A DNA stretch of 64,000 nucleotides from Siphonodentalium dalli (Eukaryota > Mollusca > Scaphopoda > Gadilida > Siphonodentaliidae), in the NCBI GenBank assembly GCA_032622095.1, contig CP136063.1, forward strand, positions 117,076,723-117,140,722, read 5' to 3'. The translations under genes and the position numbers were made by a program. Shown here piece by piece: positions 11,417 to 22,791 of this stretch; positions within the stretch are counted from its first letter, which is position 1; each line of letters opens with the position of its first letter. The notes under the pieces were generated by a model, which searched no databases, was not told where the DNA came from, and saw only the letters and a program-made list of their open reading frames with translations.

Positions 11417-13030
11417 ATACAGTTATCGCCCGCGATTGAGTGAGACACGGGGATTTGTCGCCCGCTCGAGACCTGGAATGTCCAGGTCGAGAGCGGCGAC
11501 AAATCCCCGTGTCTCACGAAAACAAGGGTGATAACTGTTTTGTTATCTGACAATGGAGTACACACGAACCTCCTTAATAGCAGCATAAATGCGCGAATAT
11601 ATTATTTAATCCAGTTCGAAAAGTTAATTCTATGTTGGAATCATCGCTATTTAGAAAATAAAACATTCATAATCTGGATTAATTAACAGACCTGTCATTT
11701 GCTCAGATATTCTACGGTCAGTTTGCTGGTTGCATTGTGGAAATCGGTTCACGGAAAGAGGAGTAAAGCAATTTCGAAGTTGAGTAGCCATGCAGCGAAA
11801 TGTTCGGTTTCGTTTCAAATGAGCGTGAAGACGCCGACAGTCGTGTTAATTTCCAGAATGCTAAAATGTGGAACTAACACGTTGTAGTAGTGCAAAAAGA
11901 AATTGACATCTGTCACAGATCGTTACGCAACATACGGGTATTCTCTGAAGTCTGATGAATATATTGAAGAAAAGAAATAATCAATTGATAAACAGCAAAG
12001 AGTGGCCATTTGATCTATAGTATATAAACGTAGTTGTAACGTATGTACATCGTATGTGCAATTGTCTGCAGCATACCAACTACATAATAAGGTTTATCTA
12101 TTTGTCCCACGGTCTTTATTATTGATATAAAAAGGTCCAATATGAATATTACACCTTATAACAGATATGTGTCTATGATAACACCATTATACATAGCGTG
12201 CTTTAATTGCAAATAAAAAAACACACAATTATGCAAATTAGCAAACACCACAGTTCGCGGTTGTTATGAAAGAGTGGAGTTTATAAAAACAGTGTTTTTC
12301 GAAATTATCCGAGAGCTGTCAGAGAATCTCTGCGCGGTGAGTTCTTCGTAGTTCTATGTTTACTGGTAACAGCTGAGCGGTCAATAACTGAGACAATGTT
12401 ACCCTCGAGGGTAATATGGTGATTTATCGCCCGCCATGTGACTCATTCATCAGACTTCAGAGAATACCCGTATGTTGCGTAACGATCAGTGACAGATGTC
12501 AATTTCTTTTTGTGTTAGTTCCACATTTTAGCATTCTGGAAATTAACACGTCTGTCGGCGTCTTCACGCTCATTTGAAACGAAACCGAACATTGCGCTGC
12601 ATGGCTACTCAACTTCGATGTTGCTTTACTCCTCTTTCCGAAGAGAGGGAAATGGGATGAAGGATAACAATACCAATTATTCATTGAAATATGTAGATTA
12701 TGTACCATTGTTATCCTTCATCCCATTTCCCTCTCTTCTGATTGGCTGAGAGTGCGTCACATGGCGGGCGATAAATCACCATATTACCCTCGAGGGTAAC
12801 ATTGTCTCAGTTATTGACCGCTCAGCTGTTACCAGTAAACATAGAACTACGAAGAACTCACCGCGCAGAGATTCTCTGACAGCTCTCTTATAATTTCGAA
12901 AAACACTGTTTTTATAAACCCCACTGTTTCACAACAACCGCGAACTGTGGTGTTTGCTAATTTGCATAATTGTGTGTTTTTTATTTGCAATTAAAGCACG
13001 CTATGTATATCGCGGGCGATAACTGTATAT
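11417..13030. mobile_element. Nested foldback (inverted-repeat) element, ATCGCCCGCGAT termini
   Basis: The outer termini are TATACAGTTATCGCCCGCGA (11417-11436) and its exact inverse at 13011-13030. Inside are four nested palindromes: a hairpin of about 38-bp arms at 11440-11517 (GTGAGACACGGGGATTTGTC); a pair at 11752-11960 against 12445-12640; a perfect 30-bp pair at 12641-12670 against 12708-12737; and a pair of about 254-bp arms at 12189-12442 against 12756-13011. No transposase is present. The overlapping ORFs at 11699 and 12499 encode the same peptide only because they are the two arms of one inverted repeat. Confidence 0.85.
12189..13011. repeat. Long palindrome, about 254-bp arms
   Basis: The left arm (12189-12442) runs from TATACATAGCGTGCTTTAAT to TTATCGCCCGCCATGTGAC. 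The right arm (12756-13011) is the inverse with a handful of substitutions and indels, so the arms are very similar and the duplication is young or kept homogeneous. Both arms carry TTACCCTCGAGGGTAA, itself a palindrome. Confidence 0.9.
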
Positions 13031-13234
13031 TATATCATATAATGGTGGGAGTTTAAAACGGGACTGCTGGAGCGCAATGTTCTGGGGCAAATGATATTTT
13101 ATTCACAGTATTGTCATTTTATTAGCATTTATATTAAACGTCTTCCTGCGTATATAATACCAACATAGAATATATTGATGTCATCCAAGTTATCAGCGTT
13201 ATTAAAACTCGGCATGTTCAGAGCTATATTTTTT

Positions 13235-14360
13235 GTCCCCCGACGTTTCCGTCGGAGGACTATAGAAATGACCCTCGTCCGTCCGTCCGTGCGTCCGTGC
13301 GTCCGTGTGTCCGAGATTGGGTACCTTCATGGTGTAATCAACTCCTCCTACAGTTTTAAACGTAGAGATTTGAAACTCTGGGATATTGTTACTAACATGT
13401 TGGTGATTTGCAACATCTATATAGCTAATCAAAAATATAATTTTTTCCATATTTTTGGGGGGGTTTTCGACTTAGAAAATTTGAAACATTTTTGCCTTTT
13501 GGATGAGATTGGGTACCTTCATGGTGTAATCAACTCCTACTACAGTTTTAAATGTAGAGATTTGAAACTCTGGGATATTGTTCCTAACATGTTGGTGATT
13601 TGCAACATCTATATAGCTAATCAAAAATATCATTTTTTCCATATTTTTGGGGGGGTTTTCGACTTAGAAAATTTGGAACATTTTTGCCTTTTGGATGAGA
13701 TTGGGTACCTTCATGGTGTAATCAACTCCTCCTACAGTTTTAAATGTAGAGATTTGAAACTCTGGGATATTGTTCCTAACATGTTGGTGATTTGCAACAT
13801 CTATATAGCTAATCAAAAATATCATTTTTTCCATATTTTTGGGGGGGTTTTCGACTTAGAAAATTTGGAACATTTTTGCCTTTTGGATGAGATTGGGTAC
13901 CTTCATGGTGTAATCAACTCCTCCTACAGTTTTAAATGTAGAGATTTGAAACTCTGGGATATTGTTCCTAACATGTTGGTGATTTGCAACATCTATATAG
14001 CTAATAAAAAATATTATATTTTCCATATTTTTGGGGGGTTTTCGACTTAGAAAATTTGGAACATTTTTGCCTTTTGGATGAGATTGGGTACCTTCATGGT
14101 GTAATCAACTCCTCCTACAGTTTTAAATGTAGAGATTTGAAACTCTGGGATATTGTTCCTAACATGTTGGTGATTTGCAACATCTATATAGCTAATACAA
14201 AAATATCATTTTTTTCGCGTTTGCATGCGTTTGTTCATCGGGTTGTTTTGTCCAAGAAATTTTGCGGTGGTTTGCAACATCTATATATTGTATAACATTG
14301 TTGCAAATAGTATCCTTCTAACAAATCCAATCATGAAGTTTACCACTCCAGTCGGGGGAC
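13235..14360 (+). mobile_element. Pearl-like element, GTCCCCCGAC family (family 3, copy C)
   Basis: The left end is the hairpin GTCCCCCGAC-GTTTCC-GTCGGAGGAC (13235-13260), followed by a CGTC microsatellite (13276-13310). Five core units follow, then a unique tail that ends with the inverse of the first arm, GTCGGGGGAC (14351-14360). The layout is the same as in families 1 and 2, with unrelated sequence. The 291-residue ORF exists because the unit length is a multiple of three, not because it is a gene. Confidence 0.85.
13313..14270 (+). repeat. 192-bp tandem repeat, about five copies
   Basis: Units start with GAGATTGGGTACCTTCATGG at 13313, 13505, 13697, 13889 and 14080, a spacing of 192, 192, 192 and 191 bp. 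The middle units are nearly identical, and the first and last are more diverged. This is the usual sign of recent unequal exchange or slippage in the middle of the array. Each unit has a G7 tract in TTTGGGGGGGTTTTCG. Confidence 0.95.
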
Positions 14361-15037
14361 ATGTGGTCTGCGACCTTTTATTATAAACAGTATTTATTCC
14401 TTATAATTCAACAATACAATAACATATACACGGTGATTGCATAATAATTGCATGGCGGGGAACCGACATAAAGCTCACATGTGTCGTTTCCGTTTGTCGT
14501 GTGAGCTATATTTTTGATATATGTATGTCTAATTGTTACTCGATCATTAAGAAGAACATGTAAACCTAGATAGACATTGTTCTTATTGCTGTTATTAATA
14601 ACTCTCAAATAGTGAGATTTCGCAAGTCAAAACCATTGTTACGGATTTCAACAATACAAATTTCGTTGTTGGAGAACTATCCATAATGAATATATAAGAA
14701 CAAAGTTTGTCTATATATCCAAGTTCTTATTAGTGATGTTTTTTATATGCAAATTTACCCACTGCAAATGCCTTGATGATGTTTCTAATACATCGTGTTC
14801 TATTTTTCTATTAACGCAGCTTCAGGACGAGCCATGCAGACAGGTCTTCACATTTTATGCTTGTGCCTTCTTTTTGTCACTATTTGTTTCTGGACTCCCT
14901 GATAACGTAGACCGCTCGTATATACATACACTGCAAAAAATAATTTCCTATAAACGCGTTTAATTAAAAACACCTGAGAGACACACTTATAAGACATGTG
15001 GTCTGTTTTAGTAAAAACACACGTGTTTTATAATTAA
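14361..15037. other. No gene recognised
   Basis: Unique AT-rich sequence with scattered short ORFs and no repeat shared with the rest of the window. The right edge begins to resemble the AAACAC/GTGTTT repeats that follow. Confidence 0.4.
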
Positions 15038-15262
15038 AGCACCAGTGTTTATATAAAAACATGTCACAGTGTTTTATAATAAGCACTCCATCCAATTATG
15101 AATAAACACCAGTGTTTATATAAAAACACGTCATAGTGTTTTAAAATCAACACTCTATCCGATTATGAATAAACACTAGTGTTTATATTAAAACATGTCA
15201 TAGCGTTTTATAATAAACACACAACGTGTTGATTTTCCAGACACACTTTATAAACACTATGA
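15038..15262 (+). repeat. 67-bp tandem repeat rich in GTGTTT/AAACAC
   Basis: AGTGTTTATATAAAAACA recurs at 15044, 15111 and 15178 (period 67), with TCCAATTATGAATAAACAC between copies. Each unit carries short inverted repeats (AAACACTAGTGTTT). Related sequence at 20165-20318 (GAGTGTTTTATTATAAACAC) indicates a dispersed family. Confidence 0.8.
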
Positions 15263-15275
15263 CGTGTTTATTATT

Positions 15276-17843
15276 AGCTCAACTTACTTTTGTAAGTTTG
15301 AGCTATTGCCATGGTTTGGCGTCCGTCGTCCGTGTGTGCGTGTGTCCGTGTGTGCGTGTGTCCGTGTGTCCGTCAACAATTTCCTTTGGCGCGGGCTACA
15401 GGTTGTACCTTTGGTCTGATCTTCATGAAATTTGTCATGAATGTTGACATTGACATGTAGATGGGAACGAGTCATTTTGGGGTCATTCGGCCAAAAAACA
15501 TGGCCGCTGGCAGCCATCTTGGATTTCAAGATTCAATCCATTGGCGCGGCCTACAGGTCGTACTGTTCATCTGATCATCATGAAATTTGTAATTGATGTT
15601 AATATTGACATGTAGATGGGAACGAGTGATTTTGGGGTCATTCGGCCAAAAAACATGGCTGCCAGCAGCCATCTTGGATTTTACTCTTTGCATGACTAAA
15701 TCCTTTGGCGCGGGCTACAGGTCGTTGTTTTGGTCGGAAGTTTATGAAATTTGTCATGGATGTTTACACTGTCATGTAGATGGGAACGAGTGATTTTGGA
15801 GTTGTTCGACCAAAAAACATGGCCGCCAGCAGCCATCTTGGATTTTACTCTTTGCATGACTAAATCGTTTGGCGCGGGCTACAGGTTGTACCTTTGGTCT
15901 AATCGTTATGAAATTTGTCATGAATGTTGACATTGACATGTAGATGGGAACGAATCATTGTGGGGTCATTCGGCCAAAAAACATGGCCGCTGGCGGCCAT
16001 CTTAGATTTCAAAATTCAATCCATTGGCGCGGGCTACAGGTCGTACTGTTCGTCTGATCGTCATGAAATTTGTCATGGATGTTAATATTGACATGTAGAT
16101 GGGAACGAGTCATTTTGGGGTTGTTCGGCCAATAAACATGGCCGCCAGCAGCCATCTTGGATTTTATTCTTTGCATGACTAAATCCTTTGGCGCGGGCTA
16201 CAGGTCGTAGCTTCGATCGGAACATCATGAAATTTGTCATGAATGTTAACAATGACATGTAGATGGGAACGAGGGATTTTGGGGTCGTTCGGCCGAAAAA
16301 CATGGCCGCCAGCAGCCATCTTGGATTTTACTCTTTGCATGACTAAATCCTTTGGCGCGGGCTACAGGTTGTACCTTTGGTCTAATCTTTATGAAATTTG
16401 TCATGAATGTTGACATTGACATGTAGATGGGAACGAGTCATTTTGGGGTCATTCGGCCAAAAAAACATGGCCGCTGGCAGCCATCTTGGATTTCAAGATT
16501 CAATCCATTGGCGCGGGCTACAGATCGTACTGTTCGTCTGATCATCATGAAATTTGTCATGGATGTTAATATTGACATGTAGATGGGAACGAGTCATTTT
16601 GGGGTCGTTCGGCCAATAAACATGGCCGCCAGCAGCCATCTTGGATTTTACTCTTTGCATGACTAAATCCTTTGGCGCGGGCTACAGGTCGTAGCTTTGA
16701 TCGAAACATCATGAAAGTTGTCATGGATGTTAACAATGACATGTAGATGGGAACGAGGGATTTTGGGGTCGTTCGGCCGAAAAACATGGCGCCAGCAGCC
16801 ATCTTGGATTTTACTATTTGCATGACTAAATCGTTTGGTGCGGGCTACAGGTCGTACCTTTAGTCTGATCTTTATGAAATTTGTCATGAATGTTGACATT
16901 GACATGTAGATGGGAACGAGTCATTTTGGGGTCATTCGGCCAAAAAACATGGCCGCTGGCAGCCATCTTTGATTTCAAGATTCAATCCATTGGCGCGGGC
17001 TACAGGTCGTACTGTTCGTCTGATCATCATGAAATTTGTCATTGATGTTAATAATGACATGTAGATGGGATCGAGTCGTTTTGGGGTCATTCGGTCAAAA
17101 AACATGGCCGCCAGCAGCCATCTTGGATTTTACTCTTTGCATGACTAAATCCTTTGGTGTGGGCTACAGGTCGTAGCTTTGGTCAGATGGTCATGAAATT
17201 TGTCATGAATTATAACAATGACATGTAGATGGGAACGAGTCGTTTTGGGATCATTCGGTCAAAAAACATGGCCACCAGCATTTTACTCTTTGCATGACTA
17301 AATCCTTTGGCGTGGGCTACAGGTCATACCTTTGGTCTGATCTTTATTAAATTTGTCATGGATGTTAACACTGACATGTAGATGGGAACGAGTTGTACCT
17401 TTGGTCTAATCTTTATGAAATTTGTCATGAATGTTGACATTGACATGTAGATGGGAACGAATCATTGTGGGGTCATTCGGCCAAATAACATGGCTGCCAG
17501 CGGCCATCTTGGATTTCAAAATTCAATCCATTGGCGCGGTCTACAGGTCGTACTGTTCATCTGATCATCATGAAATTTGTAGGTCGTAGCTTTGGTCAGA
17601 TCTTCATAAAATTTGTCATGGATGTTAACAATTATACGTAGATGGGAACGAGTCCTTTTGGGGTCAATTGGTCAAAAAAAATGGCCACCAGCAGCCATCT
17701 TGTATCTTACTCTTTGCATCACTAAATCCTTTGGCGCAGGTTAGACATTTCAATTAGCACCTTTCCTATTCCTCCATTTACTGTCAACCATTAAATTATT
17801 CCCCTACCTAAGTTGAGCTACAGTGTCATTGACACTTTCATTA
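15276..17843 (+). mobile_element. Pearl-like element, complete copy of family 1 (copy D)
   Basis: The left end is the hairpin AGCTCAACTTAC-TTT-TGTAAGTTTGAGCT (15276-15304), followed by GGTTTGGCGTCCGTCG and a GTGTGTCCGT-type microsatellite (15321-15372). Then come about 14 core monomers and a unique tail that contains TAAGTTGAGCT, the inverse of the left arm. The 3' hairpin is AGTGTCA-T-TGACACT (17822-17836), followed by TTCATT. It defines the full architecture of the family to which 1-2140 belongs. It sits directly against the 67-bp repeats. Confidence 0.85.
15375..17750 (+). repeat. About 160-bp tandem array with B-A-A higher-order repeat (about 484 bp)
   Basis: Type B monomers (TTTCAAGATTCAATCCATTG) lie at about 15522, 16006, 16490 and 16971, spaced 484, 484 and 481 bp, with two type A monomers (TTTTACTCTTTGCATGAC) between each pair. 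After about 17200 the order is disturbed by small deletions and a partial duplication. Similarity between successive trimers is higher than between neighbouring monomers, so the trimer is the unit of amplification. Confidence 0.9.
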
Positions 17844-18232
17844 TAAATATTTTATTCTCAAAAACAAATTTCGGTACAATTCAACAAATTGTTCAACATC
17901 ATCTTCAAAATGTTCATTGGTTAACTAGTGTTTCGATTGGTCGTCAATTTGATAAGAACACAAAATGTTCTTAAACTCATGGAACTAGGTTGTTTCGAAC
18001 TAGTTCGATGTGATCCTCGTGCATGTGCATGCAAATAACTGGTCGACATTGAATATTATATACATTTAGAATTAAAGATGGATTTGTTCACGGAGATTGA
18101 GATTTATTTTATATTTGACTATAATTATTATTAATTGTCATTTTTGAATCCACCTTGTTTCTTAACACTTTCTTGACGGGAGCTGCGCTGTTGCAGCATT
18201 AAAGATCATGTGCCATTGATTCTCTTACTTAT

Positions 18233-18368
18233 GCGAGTCTCTCACGGGGAGCATCGCATATATAAGATAATGCATTGGCTTACAAGATCAATATTGATTG
18301 GCCAATGTATTATCTTGTATATGCGAGGCTCTCTATGGGAGATTCGCATATATATGAGAATGCATTGG
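18233..18368 (+). repeat. 89-bp direct duplication with internal hairpin
   Basis: TGCGAGTCTCTCACGGGGAG through to AATGCATTGG (18233-18278) recurs at 18322-18368 as TGCGAGGCTCTCTATGGGAG through to AATGCATTGG. In addition 18254-18279 is inverted at 18301-18326 (GCCAATG-ATTATCTT) across a 21-nt loop, so the unit can fold on itself. Confidence 0.75.
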
Positions 18369-20164
18369 AATATGATTTTCGCAAAACTTCAGGAATCTCC
18401 AGTCATGAAATTAGAGTAAAAACCATAAATGGCTCAAATGTCGTATAATGGCACGAGTCTTTGGTTTCTTGTAAATCCGTAATATAATATTTAAAGTCAC
18501 GTGGTTTCTGATAAATCCATTGTGAGAATATTAAAAGTCACGTGGTTTCTTTTAATCCAATGCTGTGAATTAAAAAATGTTCTGATAAATCATGTGTATA
18601 TAGTTCCTGATATAATCCAGTGATTCTTTATGTGTAGTCCAATGCCGTGCAGTTCCATATACTGTATATCTAGTTATACGGTATAGACCATATTGTATGT
18701 TGAACTTCTATATATATATATATATATCCTATATTTCGTCGTATGTAGAATCCATGTGTATCCCGTATAATGGCTCTGAATCCCATATTTGGGACCATGC
18801 ATCTCCGAGGTTTTGGAGAGAAGTGGTAGTTTAATCTTCTGGCTCTGTTTTGAGTACAAGATGACTCATCATCAGATCACTGATGGAATCTCTGTGCACG
18901 GAAAGCTTGTGTTTCAGTTTATCACTGCATGCTCTTCATAATATTTAAATCATGGTTTCAAATCTCAGCTCGTGCCGTTATACAACTCGTGTGCTCCGTT
19001 AGTCCTCCATGTGTGTACACTAACTGCGTAATATCTCGCCAGTTCCTTAACTTTCCCGCCTCCTGTAATATTGCCTGGTCATTCAGAATCCTGAAACAAT
19101 GAAGATTTAAAATTAATTAATTAAACATTAGTGAAAATATCTGAAAAGCAAACAGCAACTTAGATCATTCGTATATAGCGATCATATTATAAACCGTTGA
19201 ATACGGATACTTGTTGATATTCTGACTTTGTAATATTGAAAAACTAATGCAGGGACCATTGAATTGATTAATACACGGGAAATTTTCATCATTGTAAGAG
19301 ACGCAAATCAAAATCGCTCACCAAAGTCACATAAATCATGCAATCGCGAGCTTGGACATTCACCAACCCATACGTTCAAGACAGATACATAATATACGGT
19401 CAGTAATAATGATTTTAGAATAAAGGGTTTGAAACTTATGTGCCGCTTTAAATTTTGTTTTACCACTGGTGAGACTAGCCCCCAAAACGGATTCTATATT
19501 CTTGCAACTCAAAAAGATACACGCGTAACTGAGAGAGTTTGAGATTTAGATAGTGTCACCCTATCCATTTCAGATGACATGCACATATACAATATATCCT
19601 TTTCATTTCGATATAGATCGATTATATCTGCATTACTTCTTGCTAATACCATAGATATAAACTTACCTCAATTTCACGATACCACAAAATCCAAAGAAGA
19701 CTGTTATTCTATGAAGAATTGATTGAACATTGAGTTATAGACATCACAGACAAATAGATACAGTAAACATACACAATGCAGAGTGTGATTTAAATGAGGC
19801 CAAACTTAACTGGCTTTCCATGCGTGGTAACTTAGCACAGATGTTATTCCACCCAAAAGTCACCGAATTCTATCATATCAATGGTATTGTATTACACACA
19901 GCAGACTATTGATAGACAAATCACAGCATGATACATGTCGGGAAGTCGCTCTGGTGTGGTCATAAACGGTGGTGTTTAAGACATACATCAAGATATAAAC
20001 GGTGGCGTTTTATACCATACGCAACAAGTGCAATTAGCCATAAATATTTGTTTAAGAACATTTATTACCACATATATTTATTTTAAAGTTAATTTGTAGT
20101 TGAATTAATAAATTGGACAATTGTATTCAGATTTTAAATTAAAGTGCTGCACTGTCGAAGATAG

Positions 20165-20318
20165 TAATGCAACTGTTTAAAACATGTCGAGTGTTTTATT
20201 ATAAACACTAGCGATTTCATATTTTACAAATAAACACATGATCCGTATATTTATAAACACTACCAATTTTAATAAAACATGTGACACGTTTATATATCTT
20301 CAAATTTTTAGCAGTGTA
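20165..20318. repeat. Remnant of GTGTTT/AAACAC repeat family
   Basis: Contains AACATGTCGAGTGTTTTATT, ATAAACACTAGCG and AACATGTGACACGTTTATA, matching the phrases of the 67-bp repeats at 15038-15262 but without regular spacing. Confidence 0.55.
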
Positions 20319-21552
20319 CTCTATTCGACAGTCGGGCCTTGCACCAACCAGAAATGAGGAGCCCCGACCGATCTTAAGTGAACTATATGCCAATGAGCCC
20401 GTAGTATAATCCCACAAATTGACAGCCTACGACAAGGGGAGTTTAAACAAGCACTAACTAGGTCAATAAACCACACCTTATTCAATTGGCATGATCGCAA
20501 TATGTTGTAGGAGAGGGCCGCCAGCAGCCGTGTAAAATCCTCAAGGGTCACACCCCAAATTCCTAATCGTAAAACACTTTCTCCGGCTTCAAACCCTCCC
20601 AAATCCTGTTCCACCAACATTATTTATTACTAAACTTAAACTTAAGACATACTTATTACTCTATATCACCATATTGAAATGTCTAGTTGTTAGCATCGAC
20701 GCCATATATATCTTGTATTATATGTATGTGTCGACAACGTCTTCTCTTGTATAATTTATACACGATAATTCAGAATGAAACGAGTTTCAATTCGGGAATA
20801 AATAAATTCGAGTCATAGTCGTAAATACACGCATGCAACACTGAATAAATATCAAACATCATAAATACTCGCAGATTACCTGGGAGGGGGAGTCAAATCC
20901 AAACTGACTTGAGTTTTATTGCTGGATATATACGTGTATATTGTGTGTGTCTGGGGCGGGTGTAATGCACTGTAGTTCATTCAAAAAAGCCATAAAACAT
21001 GAAATATTTGTGGATCATTGAAATGCTCGCCATGATAAGCTGGGATGATGTTAAGATCGTGTGTCTCGCGCTGTATTCCTGTGCGAAGCCCAGCGTATTA
21101 TGTACCCTACCCCTATACCTAAGGCTAGAGAGAGTAGTTGGGCGCGCGAAGCGTTCGCGTCCGGGATGGTCGAAAAGATCGAGTGATCTTCTCCTTACCG
21201 GTATATATATGTATCACACGCACTACACAGAAATACAGGTACCCCCGCACTTGAGATAAACATCAGATCACGTACCATTACGTTGTCGAAAACCACACCC
21301 ATACACACCAACTCTTACCCCAACCCTTGATATTGTAATATGCAGTGGTGAATTCCCATTCCCTTCTAGATCCACACCAAGCACATTATATTCCTTTGTG
21401 GATTTTGTCTGCCACCTCACCCTCTTACCAACATTGTTGTGCATGCGCAACGTTCCATTGTAGTTGAAATTGTATAATAAATATGTCTCATATATGACTA
21501 CTTGAGTGAAATTATATATATCTGAAGTTTATAACTCGCGATATTCGTTTTG

Positions 21553-22312
21553 TTATGTGTACCCATACCACACTATGGTACACATTGTGTCGACGTCCGG
21601 ATTGACCACTCGTCGTTCGTCTGTCCGTCTGTCCGTCTGTCTGTCCGTAGACACTTTACGCATAATGCGATAACTCAAACAATTTCTATCTGATCGGAAC
21701 CAATTTTTATGGGTTTGATCCGAGTTTTCGACTTAGAATTCACACATGCTTCGGTAAATCAACCATTTTTCATCTGATAGGAACCAAGTTTGGTATGTCA
21801 GTTTCACAACCCACAACCCAAAATACAGATCTAGTTTGAATATGGGTTAGATCCGATTTGTTATACCAGAGTTATGGCTCTTTTTTAATTTAGAATTGAA
21901 CAGATTTGAGGTTTGATAACCCAAGTAGATTACAATTAATTACCTGTAATACAAGTAACTGCCATAGAGAGACCTGCGATAATGTTGTCTTATGTAATTA
22001 GAGTTATTTTAGCCACCATGTATGCCACATAGCAGTGAAGCTGTTACCCATTATTGATTCAATGGACTCTCCCATTCAGTTCAAAAAGTTTTAATTGGAA
22101 TAAATATTGTTCATTTGTAGGGATGTTCTCATTATGTTTTTCAATGTTCTTCTATTAAATCTCCAGGTTTCTCCTCATTCACTTGTATGGATTCCTGTAG
22201 TTAAAAATTAACACTTCTCAACATTCCTGATACTTTCATCTGATATGTCTCATTTAATATTGGTTTATTTTGATACACTCTTTGTCCCTATTCATTAATT
22301 TATTCTGATTCT
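21553..22312 (+). mobile_element. Pearl-like family 2, left part (copy E)
   Basis: It starts with ATGTGTACCCATACC, CACTATGGTACACAT, GACGTCCGGATTGACCAC and a GTCTGTCCGTCTGTCC microsatellite. Core phrases such as ATCGGAACCAA and AAAATACAGATC are shared with the adjacent copy F. No 3' hairpin is present before copy F begins, so E is truncated or F has inserted into it. Confidence 0.7.
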
Positions 22313-22791
22313 TATGTGTACCCATACCATAGTATGGCACACATATTGTCGACGTCCGGATTGACCACTGGTCGTCCGTCCATCTGTCGGTAGACATTTT
22401 ACGCATGGTGCGATAACTCAAACATTGTTTTATTCGATCGGAACCAAATTTTTTACATCTGTTTCTCAGCCCAAAATACAGATCGAGTTAAAATACGGGT
22501 TTGATCCAAGTTTTTGTTATGGAGCCCGTCTTCGATTTAGAATTCCCGCATGCTGCAATAACTAAAAAAAATATATCTGAAATCAAATTTGGTATGTGAG
22601 TTTCACAGCCAAAAATATAGATAGAATTCGAATATGGGTTTGATCCGATTTTATGGGCCTATTAAATTTTTTTTTTAATCTCTGAAGATTAACATTGAAT
22701 GTTATGGATTTTAGATTCCAAGCTGAAAATATCTAAGCACTATCGCCAAGGTATGGGTTAAACGTCTGCCGACCGTGATCGGCCTCTCGTT
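22313..22791 (+). mobile_element. Pearl-like family 2, short complete copy (copy F)
   Basis: The left hairpin is GTGTACCCATACCATAGTAT and GGCACAC. A short CGTCCGTCCATCTGTCGG stretch and little more than one core unit follow. It ends with GTATGGGTTAAACGTCTG, the hairpin GCCGACC-GT-GATCGGC (22768-22783, one mismatch) and CTCTCGTT. At 479 bp it is a deletion derivative that keeps both termini. Confidence 0.8.

Larger units (their letters stand above)
17844..21552. other. Long stretch without recognised gene; minor repeats
   Basis: It contains an 89-bp direct duplication at 18233-18368, a TA microsatellite near 18711, and GTGTTT/AAACAC repeat remnants at 20165-20318. A 99-residue minus-strand frame at 20321-20620 has no motif I recognise and no convincing start context. 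Nothing here is a supportable exon. Confidence 0.45.

Noticed and set aside
13175-14295. 291-codon open frame with repeating EIGYLHGVINSSYSFK blocks, as a repeat protein
   Set aside because: The frame is open only because the DNA unit is 192 bp. It starts in a CGTC microsatellite and ends with the array, and the DNA outside the frame is equally conserved.
15284-16905. Minus-strand frames with SKMAASGHVFWPNDPKMTRS
   Set aside because: These are antisense readings of the 160-bp core monomers. The frame breaks between monomers and there is no constraint beyond the repeat.
1-17843. CRISPR-like repeat-spacer array
   Set aside because: Units are 160 bp with no unique spacers, and the sequence is clearly eukaryotic (LINEs, MITEs, splice acceptors).
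20321-20620. 99-codon minus-strand frame as a gene
   Set aside because: No recognised motif, start context or splice signals. It adjoins GTGTTT/AAACAC repeats and may be part of another repeat.
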